Part shown: piece by piece, positions 43,067-52,332 of the stretch
How the letters are laid out: each line of letters opens with the position of its first letter
How positions within the stretch are numbered: the stretch's first letter is position 1
From: Clostridium disporicum
GTDB taxonomy: Bacteria > Bacillota > Clostridia > Clostridiales > Clostridiaceae
Reading direction: 5' to 3'
NCBI RefSeq assembly: GCF_001405015.1
Contig: NZ_CYZX01000016.1
Coordinates: 19,369 to 83,368 of the forward strand
Length of the DNA stretch: 64,000 nucleotides
Program-made: the position numbers and the translations under genes
The notes under the pieces: model-generated
The model's input: the letters and a program-made list of their open reading frames with translations, nothing else
What the model was told of the DNA's origin: nothing
Databases searched by the model: none

Positions 43067-43666
43067 ATGGATAAATATTTTTGTGAAGATTCTATGTCAC
43101 CAACTACAGTTAATAAAATTAGAGATTATTTATACTCAAAACTAAAAGAACCTATTCTAGATAATAGACCTATTATTTTTTTATGTATAGGAACTGATAG
43201 ATGTACTGGTGATTCTCTTGGTCCTTTAGTTGGTTATAAACTGAAATCTGAGCATAAAAATAATATATACATATATGGTTGTTTGGAAACCCCAGTTCAC
43301 TCAAAAAATATAACTACTATATTAGAAAAAATAGAAAAGTATTTTATTAATCCTTATATAATAGCTATTGATTCTTCTTTAGGAAATGTTCAAAATGTTG
43401 GTAAAATATTTATAGAGGAAAAACCTCTTAACCCAGGTTTAGCACTTAATAAAGATTTACCCTCAGTTGGAGATCTTAGTATTACAGGAGTTGTCAATAT
43501 ATCTGGTAGCTTAGAATTTATTGTTCTTCAAAATACTAGATTATTTACTGTTATGTCATTAGCTGATTGTATTACTAACGGAATACAAAAATGTTTGAAT
43601 AAAATTTCAATAGATTTTTCTTCACCTAATAAATTTTCAATTAGCAAATTAAATAAAAAAGGATAG
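43067..43666 (+). CDS. yyaC: Spore protein YyaC (putative germination-protease-like family)
   Basis: 199 aa. Matches the YyaC family: FLCIGTDRCTGDSLGPLVGYKL, YGCLETPVHSKNI, IIAIDSSLGNVQNVGKIFIEEKPLNPGLALNKDLPSVGDLSITGVVN. YyaC is conserved in spore formers and related to the GPR spore peptidase fold; in Bacillus it also lies near spo0J-soj. ATG with AAGGAGAG upstream. The TAG stop is inside the terminator hairpin. Confidence 0.92.
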   Translation: MDKYFCEDSMSPTTVNKIRDYLYSKLKEPILDNRPIIFLCIGTDRCTGDSLGPLVGYKLKSEHKNNIYIYGCLETPVHSKNITTILEKIEKYFINPYIIAIDSSLGNVQNVGKIFIEEKPLNPGLALNKDLPSVGDLSITGVVNISGSLEFIVLQNTRLFTVMSLADCITNGIQKCLNKISIDFSSPNKFSISKLNKKG

Positions 43667-43688
43667 TAATTTTACTTACTATCCTTTT
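43657..43688. terminator. Bidirectional terminator between yyaC and the DUF4446 gene
   Basis: AAAAGGATAGTAA / TTACTATCCTTTT stem with a 6-nt loop, A-run and T-run on opposite sides, covering the yyaC stop codon. Confidence 0.85.
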
Positions 43689-43693
43689 GCTAT

Positions 43694-44191
43694 CTACTTA
43701 TTTATAGCCTCATTTAATACATGTAATTCTTCTTCTGATAAATCATATCTTGATATTCCTTTATCTATAGGTTTTGCATATGTAGTACTATCATGTCTAG
43801 AATAAATACCAGTTATAATTACTCCATCATTATAAGAATCTAATATAGCTATAGAAAAACTTAAATCGCTTCCTACATCTTCAAAAGCCTTATATCTCAT
43901 TATAGCAACCTTGTTTACACATGATTTTAAATCTTCAGCTATTTTTTCACATCTTTCTAGAGATTCCTTAGAATTATTAAGAGCAACATCAATATTATCT
44001 AAATTAGAATTTATAACTTCTTCTAAATTTCTACTATTTGTTCCTCTCATCATTTTTCTATATTTTTTCTCTACTTTATTAACTGAAAGTAATAAAACTA
44101 TTGTAGTTATTAACAATAATAATGTTATAATAGCTAATCCAATCACTATAAGTCCTGAGTACTCATTAATTATATTTAGTATATTACTCAC
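43694..44191 (-). CDS. DUF4446 membrane-anchored protein
   Basis: 165 aa. One N-terminal membrane helix (about 12-36, SGLIVIGLAIITLLLLITTIVLLLS), a coiled-coil stretch (about 38-90), then the DUF4446 core (VAIMRYKAFEDVGSDLSFSIAILDSYNDGVIITGIYSRHDSTTYAKPI). Function unknown; regularly encoded beside spo0J in clostridia. Start choice: GTG at 44191 has GGAGGG 10 nt upstream, better than the ATG at 44209, which overlaps the parS palindrome. Confidence 0.85.
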   Translation of the reverse strand: MSNILNIINEYSGLIVIGLAIITLLLLITTIVLLLSVNKVEKKYRKMMRGTNSRNLEEVINSNLDNIDVALNNSKESLERCEKIAEDLKSCVNKVAIMRYKAFEDVGSDLSFSIAILDSYNDGVIITGIYSRHDSTTYAKPIDKGISRYDLSEEELHVLNEAINK

Positions 44192-44208
44192 CTTTATCCG
44201 TCCCTCCA

Positions 44209-44224
44209 TGTTTCACATGAAACA
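44209..44224. promoter_or_regulatory. parS site 1
   Basis: TGTTTCACATGAAACA, one base from the parS consensus TGTTTCACGTGAAACA, at the 3' end of the spo0J gene. Binding site for Spo0J/ParB. Confidence 0.9.
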
Positions 44225-45106
44225 TTATAATTTAATTATTTCTAAAATTCTTTGTAAATCCTCTTCGGAATAATATTCGATTTCTATTTTACCTTTATTA
44301 TTTTTATTACTTAAATTTACTTTTGTACCGAAGTAATTTTGTAATCTTTCCACTATATCCTTATAGTATGGATTCGTTAATTCAGTCTCTGACTTCTTTT
44401 TTGAAGAATTATCTACATCTTTTTTTATTCGTTTAATAATATTTTCTAATTCTCTTACAGATAATTTATCATCTATAACCTTTTGAGCTAACTCATACTG
44501 TAATTTTTTATCTGAAATGCCTAGTAAGGTTCTACCATGTCCTTCTGATATTACACCTTCTATTAAATATTGTTGAACATCCTCACCTAAATTTAATAAC
44601 CTAATTGTATTAGTTATAGCAACACGTGATTTACCTATTCTCTTACTTAATTCTTCTTGTGTTAAATCAAAATCAGAAATTAATTTTTTATATGCCATCG
44701 CTTCTTCAATTGAATTTAAATCTTGTCTTTGAATATTCTCTATTAATGATATTTCTAATACTTGCTTATCTGTTAAATCCATTATTATCGAAGGAACTTC
44801 CTTAAGCCCTGCCATTTTAGCAGCTCTCCATCTACGTTCACCTGCTACTATAACATAATTATCCTCTTCTTTTCTTAAGATAATCGGCTGAACAATTCCA
44901 TGATGCTTTATTGACTCTGATAATTCAATAATTTTTTCATCATCAAAAGTTTTTCTTGGTTGATCTATATTACTTCTTATTAAATTAATATCTATTAAAT
45001 TTTTATCTGAAGTTTTTTTCTCTATTTTATTAATTGAAGGACCTAAATTTGTATCTTCTGGAATAAGAGCATTTAATCCCTTACCTAATCCAAATTTTTT
45101 GCTCAT
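44225..45106 (-). CDS. parB: Chromosome-partitioning protein ParB (Spo0J)
   Basis: 293-aa CTP-dependent DNA clamp loaded at parS. N-terminal MSKKFGLGKGLNALIPED, Soj-activating start; ParB/sulfiredoxin domain (about 35-125) with the CTP motifs GIVQPIILR and GERRWRAAKMAGL; central HTH (TQEELSKRIGKSRVAITNTIRLLNL); C-terminal dimer domain. The ATG at 45106 has GGAAGGTG upstream. 13 nt after soj; a parS site sits just past its stop. Confidence 0.96.
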   Translation of the reverse strand: MSKKFGLGKGLNALIPEDTNLGPSINKIEKKTSDKNLIDINLIRSNIDQPRKTFDDEKIIELSESIKHHGIVQPIILRKEEDNYVIVAGERRWRAAKMAGLKEVPSIIMDLTDKQVLEISLIENIQRQDLNSIEEAMAYKKLISDFDLTQEELSKRIGKSRVAITNTIRLLNLGEDVQQYLIEGVISEGHGRTLLGISDKKLQYELAQKVIDDKLSVRELENIIKRIKKDVDNSSKKKSETELTNPYYKDIVERLQNYFGTKVNLSNKNNKGKIEIEYYSEEDLQRILEIIKL

Positions 45107-45119
45107 GATATTCACCTTC

Positions 45120-45881
45120 CTATTGTCTGCTTAAAAATTCTTTTGTTAAAGCCTTATATGCATCTGCACCCTTACATTTTTCATCATATAACATTACCGG
45201 AAGTCCAAAACTTGGAGCTTCAGCTAATCTAATATTTCTTGAAATAGTAGTCTTAAAGACTTTTTCATTGAAGAACTTTTTAACTTCATCATAGACTTCA
45301 TTGCTTAAATTTGTTCTATAATCATACATAGTCATTATTACCCCTTCAATATCTAATGACTTATTTAAAGATTTCTTAACAAGCTGAATTGTATTTATTA
45401 ATTGTCCAACACCTTCTAATGCATAAAATTCACATTGAATTGGAATAAGTACAGAATCAACTGCAGTAAGTGCATTAATAGTTAATACTCCTAATGATGG
45501 AGGACAATCTATAAAAATGAAATCAAAGTCATCTTGAACTTTTGCTATTTCATTTAAAAGTATAGTTTCTCTATCACTTCTATTAATAACTTCAACTTCA
45601 GCACCAGCTAATTCCATTGTTGCCGGAGCTATATATAAGTTTTGTATTAATTCACTTTTAAGTATTACATCACTTAAAGAAACATTAGCTGTTAATACGT
45701 CATACATTGAAAATTCTAAATTTTTCTTATCTAATCCTAATCCACTAGTAGTATTTCCTTGTGGGTCAATATCGATAGTTAAAACTTTATATCCTTCCAT
45801 TGCTAAGTAAGCACATAAATTTATATTAGTAGTAGTCTTACCAACTCCACCCTTTTGGTTAAAAATACATATTTTCTTCAT
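45120..45881 (-). CDS. parA: Chromosome-partitioning ATPase ParA (Soj)
   Basis: 253-aa deviant-Walker ATPase: KGGVGKTTTNINL (residues 10-22) with the signature Lys, Walker A' FIFIDCPPSLG and TIDIDPQGNTTSGLG. Works with Spo0J in origin segregation and regulates DnaA. ATG start; promoter region upstream contains the second parS. Confidence 0.97.
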   Translation of the reverse strand: MKKICIFNQKGGVGKTTTNINLCAYLAMEGYKVLTIDIDPQGNTTSGLGLDKKNLEFSMYDVLTANVSLSDVILKSELIQNLYIAPATMELAGAEVEVINRSDRETILLNEIAKVQDDFDFIFIDCPPSLGVLTINALTAVDSVLIPIQCEFYALEGVGQLINTIQLVKKSLNKSLDIEGVIMTMYDYRTNLSNEVYDEVKKFFNEKVFKTTISRNIRLAEAPSFGLPVMLYDEKCKGADAYKALTKEFLSRQ

Positions 45882-45992
45882 AAGTTTTGTCCTATTAAGG
45901 ACTCCACCCCCCTCCCTTTTATTTCTATTATATCTGCTTTTTTTCCATAATTAAAGGGCGTCATAATAAAAATTTATGTCAAATAAAAAAAA

Positions 45993-46008
45993 TGTTTCAT
46001 GTGAAACA
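45993..46008. promoter_or_regulatory. parS site 2
   Basis: TGTTTCATGTGAAACA, a perfect palindromic inner core apart from one consensus change, upstream of soj. Flanked by A- and T-runs, it could also act as a terminator-like hairpin for the small frame next to it. Confidence 0.9.
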
Positions 46009-46012
46009 TTTT

Positions 46013-46096
46013 TTATGCTAAATGAAATTTTTCTTCATCATACCCTATAAATATAACTAAAAATATAATCTTAATAATTGCCATTATTTTTTTCAT
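46013..46096 (-). CDS. Possible 27-aa membrane peptide
   Basis: Minus-strand frame MKKIMAIIKIIFLVIFIGYD... ending EEKFHLA, with GGAG 9 nt upstream of the ATG. A basic start and one hydrophobic helix (about 5-18) suggest a small membrane protein. The stop is 5 nt before parS 2. It is short enough to be chance; no family is recognised. Confidence 0.35.
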   Translation of the reverse strand: MKKIMAIIKIIFLVIFIGYDEEKFHLA

Positions 46097-46299
46097 AAAA
46101 GCCAACTCCTTTTATCAAAGCATGACTTAATTATAAATTAATAAGACTTTATCTCATATTTATCTTTCTTACATTTAGACTTCAATTATGTAATATACTA
46201 AAAATAAAATTGCTATAATTTTAAAAATATATTTACATGTTATATATAATAAATTTTATCCTTAAATCAAAACTCTTAATTATTCCTTAGAAATTAATA

Positions 46300-46327
46300 A
46301 GAGCAGTACTTAATCCGTACTGCTCTC
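46300..46327 (-). terminator. Terminator of noc
   Basis: AGAGCAGTAC / GTACTGCTCT stem with a short loop just after the noc stop on the minus strand; only a short T-rich tail. Confidence 0.65.
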
Positions 46328-46329
46328 TT

Positions 46330-47097
46330 CTATTTATTTTTAGGAATAGATACTGTAATCTCTATACTATCATCTAATTCTTTTAATTTATATTCAGCTG
46401 GTATATCAAATTTATTGAATACTTGTTTTATAGTATTAACATATAGTTTTCCTGGCATAACGCCTCTTCTTTTACTTTTTCTCTCTTCTGCTGCTTTTTC
46501 TAACAACTCAGAATTGATTAACTCCTCTGTTTTCTTAACATTAAGACCATTTTTTATTACTTTATCTAAAACTTTTAATTGCAACTCTTCGTTCGGTAAA
46601 GCTAATAATGCTCTAGCATGTCTTTCAGTTAAATTATTTTCTAAACATATTGCTCTAACTTTTGGGCTTAACTTTAACAATCTTAGCTTGTTAGCTATTG
46701 TAGATTGATTTTTCCCCATTCTCTTAGCTAATTCTTCCTGAGTGAACTTATGATCGTTAATTAAATTATAATAAGCTTCGGCAACCTCCATAAAGTTTAA
46801 GTCTTCTCTTTGTAGGTTTTCTAATAAAGCAATTTCAGCTGATTCTGTATCAGTAATTTCTATTATGTTACATGGAACATGACTTAATTCTGCAATTCTT
46901 GCAGCTCTCCATCTTCTTTCACCAGCAACTAGTTCGAATTTTTCGCCTCTTTTTCTTACCGTTATTGGTTGAATTATTCCATATTCCCTTATAGATGCAG
47001 ATAATTCTTGTAAAGCCTCTTCATTAAAATATCTTCTTGGCTGATATGTATTTGGAAATATCTCATCTACATTTATATTTATTATCTGTTTACTCAT
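46330..47097 (-). CDS. noc: Nucleoid occlusion protein Noc (ParB family)
   Basis: 255-aa paralogue of Spo0J: N-terminal IININVDEIFPNTYQPRRYFNEEALQELSASI, GERRWRAARIAELSHVPC, HTH TQEELAKRMGKNQSTIANKLRLLKLSP, and the C-terminal KLYVNTIKQVFNKFDIPAEYKLKELDDSIEITVSIPK typical of Noc, not Spo0J. Blocks septation over the chromosome. Located between parA and rsmG, the usual Firmicutes position. No Noc-binding sequence was searched exhaustively. Confidence 0.92.
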   Translation of the reverse strand: MSKQIININVDEIFPNTYQPRRYFNEEALQELSASIREYGIIQPITVRKRGEKFELVAGERRWRAARIAELSHVPCNIIEITDTESAEIALLENLQREDLNFMEVAEAYYNLINDHKFTQEELAKRMGKNQSTIANKLRLLKLSPKVRAICLENNLTERHARALLALPNEELQLKVLDKVIKNGLNVKKTEELINSELLEKAAEERKSKRRGVMPGKLYVNTIKQVFNKFDIPAEYKLKELDDSIEITVSIPKNK

Positions 47098-47305
47098 TTC
47101 TCCCGCCCATCCCTTATATCTAATTACTCAACATTTTATCCCATATTTTAACATTTCTGTATTAATTAATCATTTCCTTCTTATATATGAGACTTTCGTA
47201 ATACAAATTAAACTATATTAATCTATATTTCTACACAAATATACAATTTATTCTCTCTAAAGTTTAATTATGCCATAAATTTCAATAAAAATATATACTT
47301 TTATG

Positions 47306-48025
47306 CTATTTTATAGGTTTTTTATTAATTGTTCCTGCTTTTCTAGGATAGGTTTTTGGACATTTATTTACTTTTAATACTTCAACTATATTATGATTTA
47401 AGTCAGTCCCTTCGACCTCAACTTCTATAATATTCTTTAATTCTCCACCTAAAGTTTTAATTGCGTTAGCTCCATTTTCTAATTCTTCCTCTATAGATGG
47501 CCCTTTTAATGCAACAAAGTACCCATTTTTCTTTACAAAAGGCATACAGAACTCAGATAATACAGCCATATTAGCTACCGCTCTAGATGTAGCAACATCA
47601 AATTGCTCTCTTAATTCTGGATTTCTTGCTCCATCTTCAGCTCTTGAATGAATTGTTGTTACATTCTTTAAATCTAATTCTCTTACTACTGTATTTAAGA
47701 AATTGATTCTCTTATTAAGTGAATCTAATAAAGTAACTTTAGTCTCTGGACTTAATATTGCTATTGGAAGACCAGGGAAACCAGCCCCAGTTCCAACATC
47801 AATTAAAGTTTTTGCTTCTTTTATAGCATTTGATTTAAACGCTTTTATACAATCTATAAAATGCTTTTTTACAAATTCATTATCCTCAGTTATTGCTGTT
47901 AAATTTATTTTTTCATTCCATTCTTGAACAAGTCTCATATACTTAATGAACTTTTCATATTGTTCTTTAGTTAATTCTATTCCTACATCTTTTGCAGCTG
48001 TTGACATTAAATCAAAAAATTCCAT
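47306..48025 (-). CDS. rsmG: 16S rRNA (guanine527-N7)-methyltransferase RsmG
   Basis: 239-aa SAM-dependent methyltransferase. SAM motif DVGTGAGFPGLPIAIL (about 77-92), TLLDSLNKRINFLNTVV, and ATSRAVANMAVLSEFCMPFVK. Loss in other bacteria gives low-level streptomycin resistance. One nt separates it from mnmG; order rsmG-mnmG-mnmE is conserved in Firmicutes (transcribed mnmE to rsmG here). Confidence 0.96.
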   Translation of the reverse strand: MEFFDLMSTAAKDVGIELTKEQYEKFIKYMRLVQEWNEKINLTAITEDNEFVKKHFIDCIKAFKSNAIKEAKTLIDVGTGAGFPGLPIAILSPETKVTLLDSLNKRINFLNTVVRELDLKNVTTIHSRAEDGARNPELREQFDVATSRAVANMAVLSEFCMPFVKKNGYFVALKGPSIEEELENGANAIKTLGGELKNIIEVEVEGTDLNHNIVEVLKVNKCPKTYPRKAGTINKKPIK

Positions 48026-48026
48026 T

Positions 48027-49916
48027 TTAGTCCTCCTGTTTTGCTCTTCTAGCTTGATTTTCTAAATATATTAATAATACTGATATATCTGCAGGAGAAA
48101 CTCCTGAAATTCTTGATGCTTGCCCTATACTAATTGGTCTTATTGCACTTAATTTTTGAATTGCCTCTATTCTTAATCCTTTTACATCTGAATAATTTAT
48201 ATCTTCAGGCAATATCTTCTTTTCAAACTTTTTAAATTGATTTACTTGCTCTAACTGACTTGTTATATATCCTTCATATTTTGCAATAATATTTACTTGC
48301 TCACCAATATCATCAGTGTATTCTGGTCTTTCTGGATCTAACGGTGCTAAAACAAAATAATCAACTTCAGGTCTTTTTATAAGCTCATACATACTTATTG
48401 GCTTTTTAAGCTCAGCTGTATTAAGCGATACTAAAAATTCGTTATTTTCTCTCTTATTAGTTATTTGAAGATTTTTTAATCTTTCAACTTCACTTTCAAT
48501 TTTAGCTTTTCTATCTAAGAATTTGTTATATCTTTCATCAGAAACTAATCCAACTTTTCTTCCAATCTCAGTTAATCTAAAATCTGCATTATCTTGTCTT
48601 AAAAGCAATCTATACTCTGCTCTAGAAGTCATCATTCTATAAGGCTCATTTGTACCTTTAGTAACTAAATCGTCTATTAAAACCCCAGCATATGCATCTG
48701 AACGTGTTAATATCATAGGGTCTTTTCCTTGAACCTTTAACGCTGCATTTATTCCGGCAACTAAACCTTGTGCTGCAGCCTCTTCATACCCTGAACTTCC
48801 ATTTAATTGACCAGCTGAATAAAGACCTTCAATTTCTTTAAATTCTAATGTTGGCTTAAGTTCTGTTGAATCTATTGAATCATATTCTATAGCGTAAGCT
48901 GTTCTTAAAAATTCTACATTTTCTAATCCAGGTAATGTTCTATACATCTTAATTTGAACATCTTCTGGTAAAGATGATGACATCCCGCCAACATACATTT
49001 CAAGAGTATCTTCACCTTCAGGTTCAATGAATATTTGATGTCTGTTTTTATCTGGGAACTTCATAACCTTATCTTCTATAGATGGACAATATCTAGGCCC
49101 TACCCCCTCTATGCTACCATTGTACATAGGAGATCTATCTATATTTTCTTTTATTATATTGTGAGTTTCTTCATTAGTATAAGTTAACCAACAAGACATC
49201 TGATCTTTTTCAATCTTTTCATTCATAAATGAGAATGGTACTATTTTTTCATCCCCTGGTTGTTCTATCATTTTTGAAAAATCTACAGATCTTCTATTAA
49301 TTCTAGCAGGAGTTCCTGTTTTAAATCTTCTAGTCTTAATACCTATTCTATTTAACGCAGCTGTTAATTCATTAGCTGCTGCTAATCCATTTGGCCCACT
49401 ATTATAAGAAACATCTCCAATAATAATTCTTGCTCTTAAATATGTACCTGTTGTAAGTACAAGAGCCTTACATTTATAAAAAGCTCCATTCTTAGTTAAT
49501 ACCCCAACAACTTTTCCATCTTCTACTTCTATGTCTAAAACCTCTAATTGTCTTAATTCAAGGTTTTCTTGATTTTCTAAAGTTCTCTTCATTCTATCTT
49601 GATATTTTTTTCTATCAGCTTGCGCTCTAAGTGAGTGAACTGCTGGCCCTTTTGATGTGTTTAACATTCTTGATTGAATAAACGTCTCATCTATGTTAAT
49701 ACCCATTTCTCCACCTAAAGCGTCAACTTCTCTTACAAGGTGCCCTTTCGCAGTTCCACCTATATTAGGATTACAAGGCATTAAACCAACTGCATCTAGG
49801 TTTAAAGTACATACTAATGTTTTTAAACCCATTCTTGCTGAAGCAAGACCTGCTTCACATCCTGCATGCCCTGCTCCAACTACTATTACGTCATATTCTC
49901 CTGCACTATATCTCAT
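48027..49916 (-). CDS. mnmG: tRNA U34 carboxymethylaminomethyl synthesis enzyme MnmG (GidA)
   Basis: 629-aa FAD enzyme that works with MnmE to modify wobble uridine. N-terminal dinucleotide motif VIVVGAGHAGCEAGLASARMG, LPCNPNIGGTAKGHLVREVDALGG, and C-terminal SAIRPISIGQASRISGVSPADISVLLIYLE. Full family length. 10 nt after mnmE. Confidence 0.97.
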   Translation of the reverse strand: MRYSAGEYDVIVVGAGHAGCEAGLASARMGLKTLVCTLNLDAVGLMPCNPNIGGTAKGHLVREVDALGGEMGINIDETFIQSRMLNTSKGPAVHSLRAQADRKKYQDRMKRTLENQENLELRQLEVLDIEVEDGKVVGVLTKNGAFYKCKALVLTTGTYLRARIIIGDVSYNSGPNGLAAANELTAALNRIGIKTRRFKTGTPARINRRSVDFSKMIEQPGDEKIVPFSFMNEKIEKDQMSCWLTYTNEETHNIIKENIDRSPMYNGSIEGVGPRYCPSIEDKVMKFPDKNRHQIFIEPEGEDTLEMYVGGMSSSLPEDVQIKMYRTLPGLENVEFLRTAYAIEYDSIDSTELKPTLEFKEIEGLYSAGQLNGSSGYEEAAAQGLVAGINAALKVQGKDPMILTRSDAYAGVLIDDLVTKGTNEPYRMMTSRAEYRLLLRQDNADFRLTEIGRKVGLVSDERYNKFLDRKAKIESEVERLKNLQITNKRENNEFLVSLNTAELKKPISMYELIKRPEVDYFVLAPLDPERPEYTDDIGEQVNIIAKYEGYITSQLEQVNQFKKFEKKILPEDINYSDVKGLRIEAIQKLSAIRPISIGQASRISGVSPADISVLLIYLENQARRAKQED

Positions 49917-49926
49917 CTTTACTTCC

Positions 49927-51306
49927 CTACTTTCCTACACAGAAATCACTAAATATCTTATTTACTAAATCTTCTTCTAACTCACTACCTGTAATCTCTC
50001 CTAAAGCTCTTAAAGCTGCTGTAACATAGATTGATATTAAATCTAAATACTCATTATTTTTAACTCTTACTAAAGCATTTTCAGCATTTTCTAAAGCTCT
50101 ATATAAAGCTTGCTTATGACGTGAATTAGAAATTATTAAACTTTCCGCATCTATTTTTCCATTAAAGAATAAATCTTTTATAGTTTGCTTTAACTCATCT
50201 AATCCAATTTCTTCTTTTGCAGAAATTTTAATTACATTTTCAAAACTATCTAAGATACCCGATTCAATTTTCCACTCTAAATCAATTTTATTTAATATTA
50301 ATATACATTTTTTATCTTTTACTGATTCAATTATATCCTTGTCTTCTTGATCTAATTCTCTTGAAGTATCTAATACTAATAATACTAAATCTGCTTCCTC
50401 AAGCTTCTCTTTAGATCTCTCTACTCCGATCTTTTCAACTATATCTTCTGTTTCTCTTATTCCTGCTGTATCTATTACCTTAACAGGAATACCATCTAAA
50501 TTAATATATTCTTCAATAACATCTCTAGTTGTACCAGCAATATCTGTTACTATAGCTCTCTTCTCTCTTAAAAGAGCATTTAATAATGATGATTTACCAA
50601 CATTAGGTTTACCTACTATAGCAAGGCTTAAACCTTCTCTTATAAGCTTTCCTTCATCAGCACCTCTTAATAATGTACTCATTTCACTTATACTCTTCTC
50701 TAAGCTTTCTGCTACTTTAAGAGGTATACTAGGATCAACCTCTTCATCATCTTCCGTAAAATCAACAGCAAACTCAACTAAAGCTAATATATTTAACATA
50801 TACTCTCTTTGTTTATTAATTTGAGTTGATAAGTGTCCTGTACTTTGCATTAAAGCTGATTTCATAGCAAGATCAGTTTTAGCTTTTATAATATCCATAA
50901 CAGCTTCTGCTTGAGACAAATCTATTCTACCATTTAAAAACGCTCTTTTAGTAAACTCTCCTGGTTCTGCTAATCTTGCCCCAGCCTTTATAACAGTTTC
51001 TAACACCTTATTAGTAGAAACAACTCCTCCGTGACAATTTATTTCTACTGTATCCTCTGCTGTAAAGCTTTTAGGCCCTTTCATAAAGCTAATAATAACT
51101 TCATCAATTAATTCTTTATTATCTATATCATAAATATGTCCGTATTTCATAGTGTAAGATTTCATAGTTTTAATATCTTGACCACTATGAGCTTTAAAAA
51201 CTTTTGAGACAATATCTAAAGCTTTATCACCAGATACTCTTATTATTGCAATTCCGCCTTCACCTAATGCCGTTGCAATGGCACAAATTGTATCAAAATC
51301 CTTCAT
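49927..51306 (-). CDS. mnmE: tRNA modification GTPase MnmE (TrmE)
   Basis: 459 aa. N-terminal tetrahydrofolate-binding domain (about 1-120), helical domain with an inserted G domain: GKPNVGKSSLLNALL (G1, about residue 226), DTAGIRET (G3), NKID (G4). The C-terminus ends in FCVGK, the conserved Cys motif. Partner of MnmG, next in the operon. ATG with GGAGG upstream. Confidence 0.97.
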   Translation of the reverse strand: MKDFDTICAIATALGEGGIAIIRVSGDKALDIVSKVFKAHSGQDIKTMKSYTMKYGHIYDIDNKELIDEVIISFMKGPKSFTAEDTVEINCHGGVVSTNKVLETVIKAGARLAEPGEFTKRAFLNGRIDLSQAEAVMDIIKAKTDLAMKSALMQSTGHLSTQINKQREYMLNILALVEFAVDFTEDDEEVDPSIPLKVAESLEKSISEMSTLLRGADEGKLIREGLSLAIVGKPNVGKSSLLNALLREKRAIVTDIAGTTRDVIEEYINLDGIPVKVIDTAGIRETEDIVEKIGVERSKEKLEEADLVLLVLDTSRELDQEDKDIIESVKDKKCILILNKIDLEWKIESGILDSFENVIKISAKEEIGLDELKQTIKDLFFNGKIDAESLIISNSRHKQALYRALENAENALVRVKNNEYLDLISIYVTAALRALGEITGSELEEDLVNKIFSDFCVGK

Positions 51307-51645
51307 TTAATATCCTCCGCTTAATATAGTGACAAGTTAAAAATGACAAATTATTTATCAAGCTAACTTCATAGTTTCTAAAAATTACATTTTTTTATAA
51401 ATTAAGCTATAACTTACTTTAATAATTAATTTGTCACTTGTCATTTCTTATAATTATTATACCCTAATTTCAATAATATTCATTTTACAAGACTATTTTA
51501 TATAAGTCAAAGTTATAGCAGTTAAGAATTAAAAGTTTCTATTTAAGAATAATAGATGAAATTTTCACGAAGTTTGTAAAAAATAATATTAAAAACTGCA
51601 TAGCAGCTTCACCTTGTACTCATAACCATTGTCTATTAACTTAAA
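51307..51645. other. Intergenic region holding a MITE-like element
   Basis: Between mnmE and jag, about 340 nt. Contains an inverted-repeat element (51328-51445) and then AT-rich DNA with AAAACTGCATAGCAGCTTCACC near 51592, which resembles the inner part of the element at 31.3 kb. The mnmE promoter must lie here. No gene seen. Confidence 0.5.
51328..51445. repeat. MITE-like element with inverted TGACAAATTA ends
   Basis: Left arm 51328-51353 contains TGACAAGTTA and TGACAAATTA; the right arm 51427-51445 is the inverted TGACAAGTGACAAATTA. Arms resemble those of 31323-31457 (TGGCAAATTA). No transposase gene. Confidence 0.65.
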
Positions 51646-51678
51646 AAAGGATGCTGCACTTTTGCAACATCCTTTTTT
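51646..51678 (-). terminator. Terminator of the rpmH-to-jag gene cluster
   Basis: On the minus strand, AAGGATGTTGCA / TGCAGCATCCTT with a short AAAG loop, then T6, directly after jag. Confidence 0.9.
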
Positions 51679-51679
51679 T

Positions 51680-52303
51680 CTATCTTTTAAGACTAACAAC
51701 TATTCTTCTAAAAGGTTCTTCTCCCTCGCTATATGTGTTTATATCATTATAGCTTTGTAAGGCTGAGTGAATAATTCTTCTTTCATATGGATTCATTGGT
51801 TCTAACTTATAAGGTCTACCAGTCTTTTTAACTTTATATGCTGTTTTTTGTGCTACTCTTTTCAAAGTTTCTTCTCTCTTACTTCTATAATTTTCAGTAT
51901 CAAGCACAACTTTCTTATAAGGAACATCGTGATTTTTATTCACTACTAAAGAAACTAGATATTGTAACGAATCTAATGTTTCTCCTCTATATCCTATTAC
52001 TAATCCCATCTTAGGCCCAGATAAGTTAATGAAGATAGTATCATTTTCTTCTCTAACTTCAATATCAGCTGTAACTCCCATAGAATTTAAAACATTTGTT
52101 AAGAAGTTTTTACCTTCTAAGGCTGGATCCCTTTTTACAGTAACTTTAATTTTAGCAGGCTTAGTTCCTATTAAATTAAATAGTCCCTTACTACCTTCTT
52201 CAAGTACTTCAAACTCAACCTTATCCTCTGTTAGATTTAATTCATGTAAAGCATTTTTTAAAGCCTCATCAACAGTTTTACCTGTCATTTCAATAATTTT
52301 CAT
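51680..52303 (-). CDS. jag: RNA-binding protein Jag/KhpB
   Basis: 207 aa. Jag-N domain (about 1-52), KH domain (about 70-145, GLVIGYRGETLDSLQYLVSLVVNK) and R3H domain (about 146-207, NPYERRIIHSALQSYNDINTYSEGEEPFRRIVV). KhpB pairs with KhpA as an RNA chaperone influencing cell elongation and division. 29 nt after yidC. Confidence 0.95.
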   Translation of the reverse strand: MKIIEMTGKTVDEALKNALHELNLTEDKVEFEVLEEGSKGLFNLIGTKPAKIKVTVKRDPALEGKNFLTNVLNSMGVTADIEVREENDTIFINLSGPKMGLVIGYRGETLDSLQYLVSLVVNKNHDVPYKKVVLDTENYRSKREETLKRVAQKTAYKVKKTGRPYKLEPMNPYERRIIHSALQSYNDINTYSEGEEPFRRIVVSLKR

Positions 52304-52332
52304 ACCCTATTCACCCGCCTAATAAGATTAAA

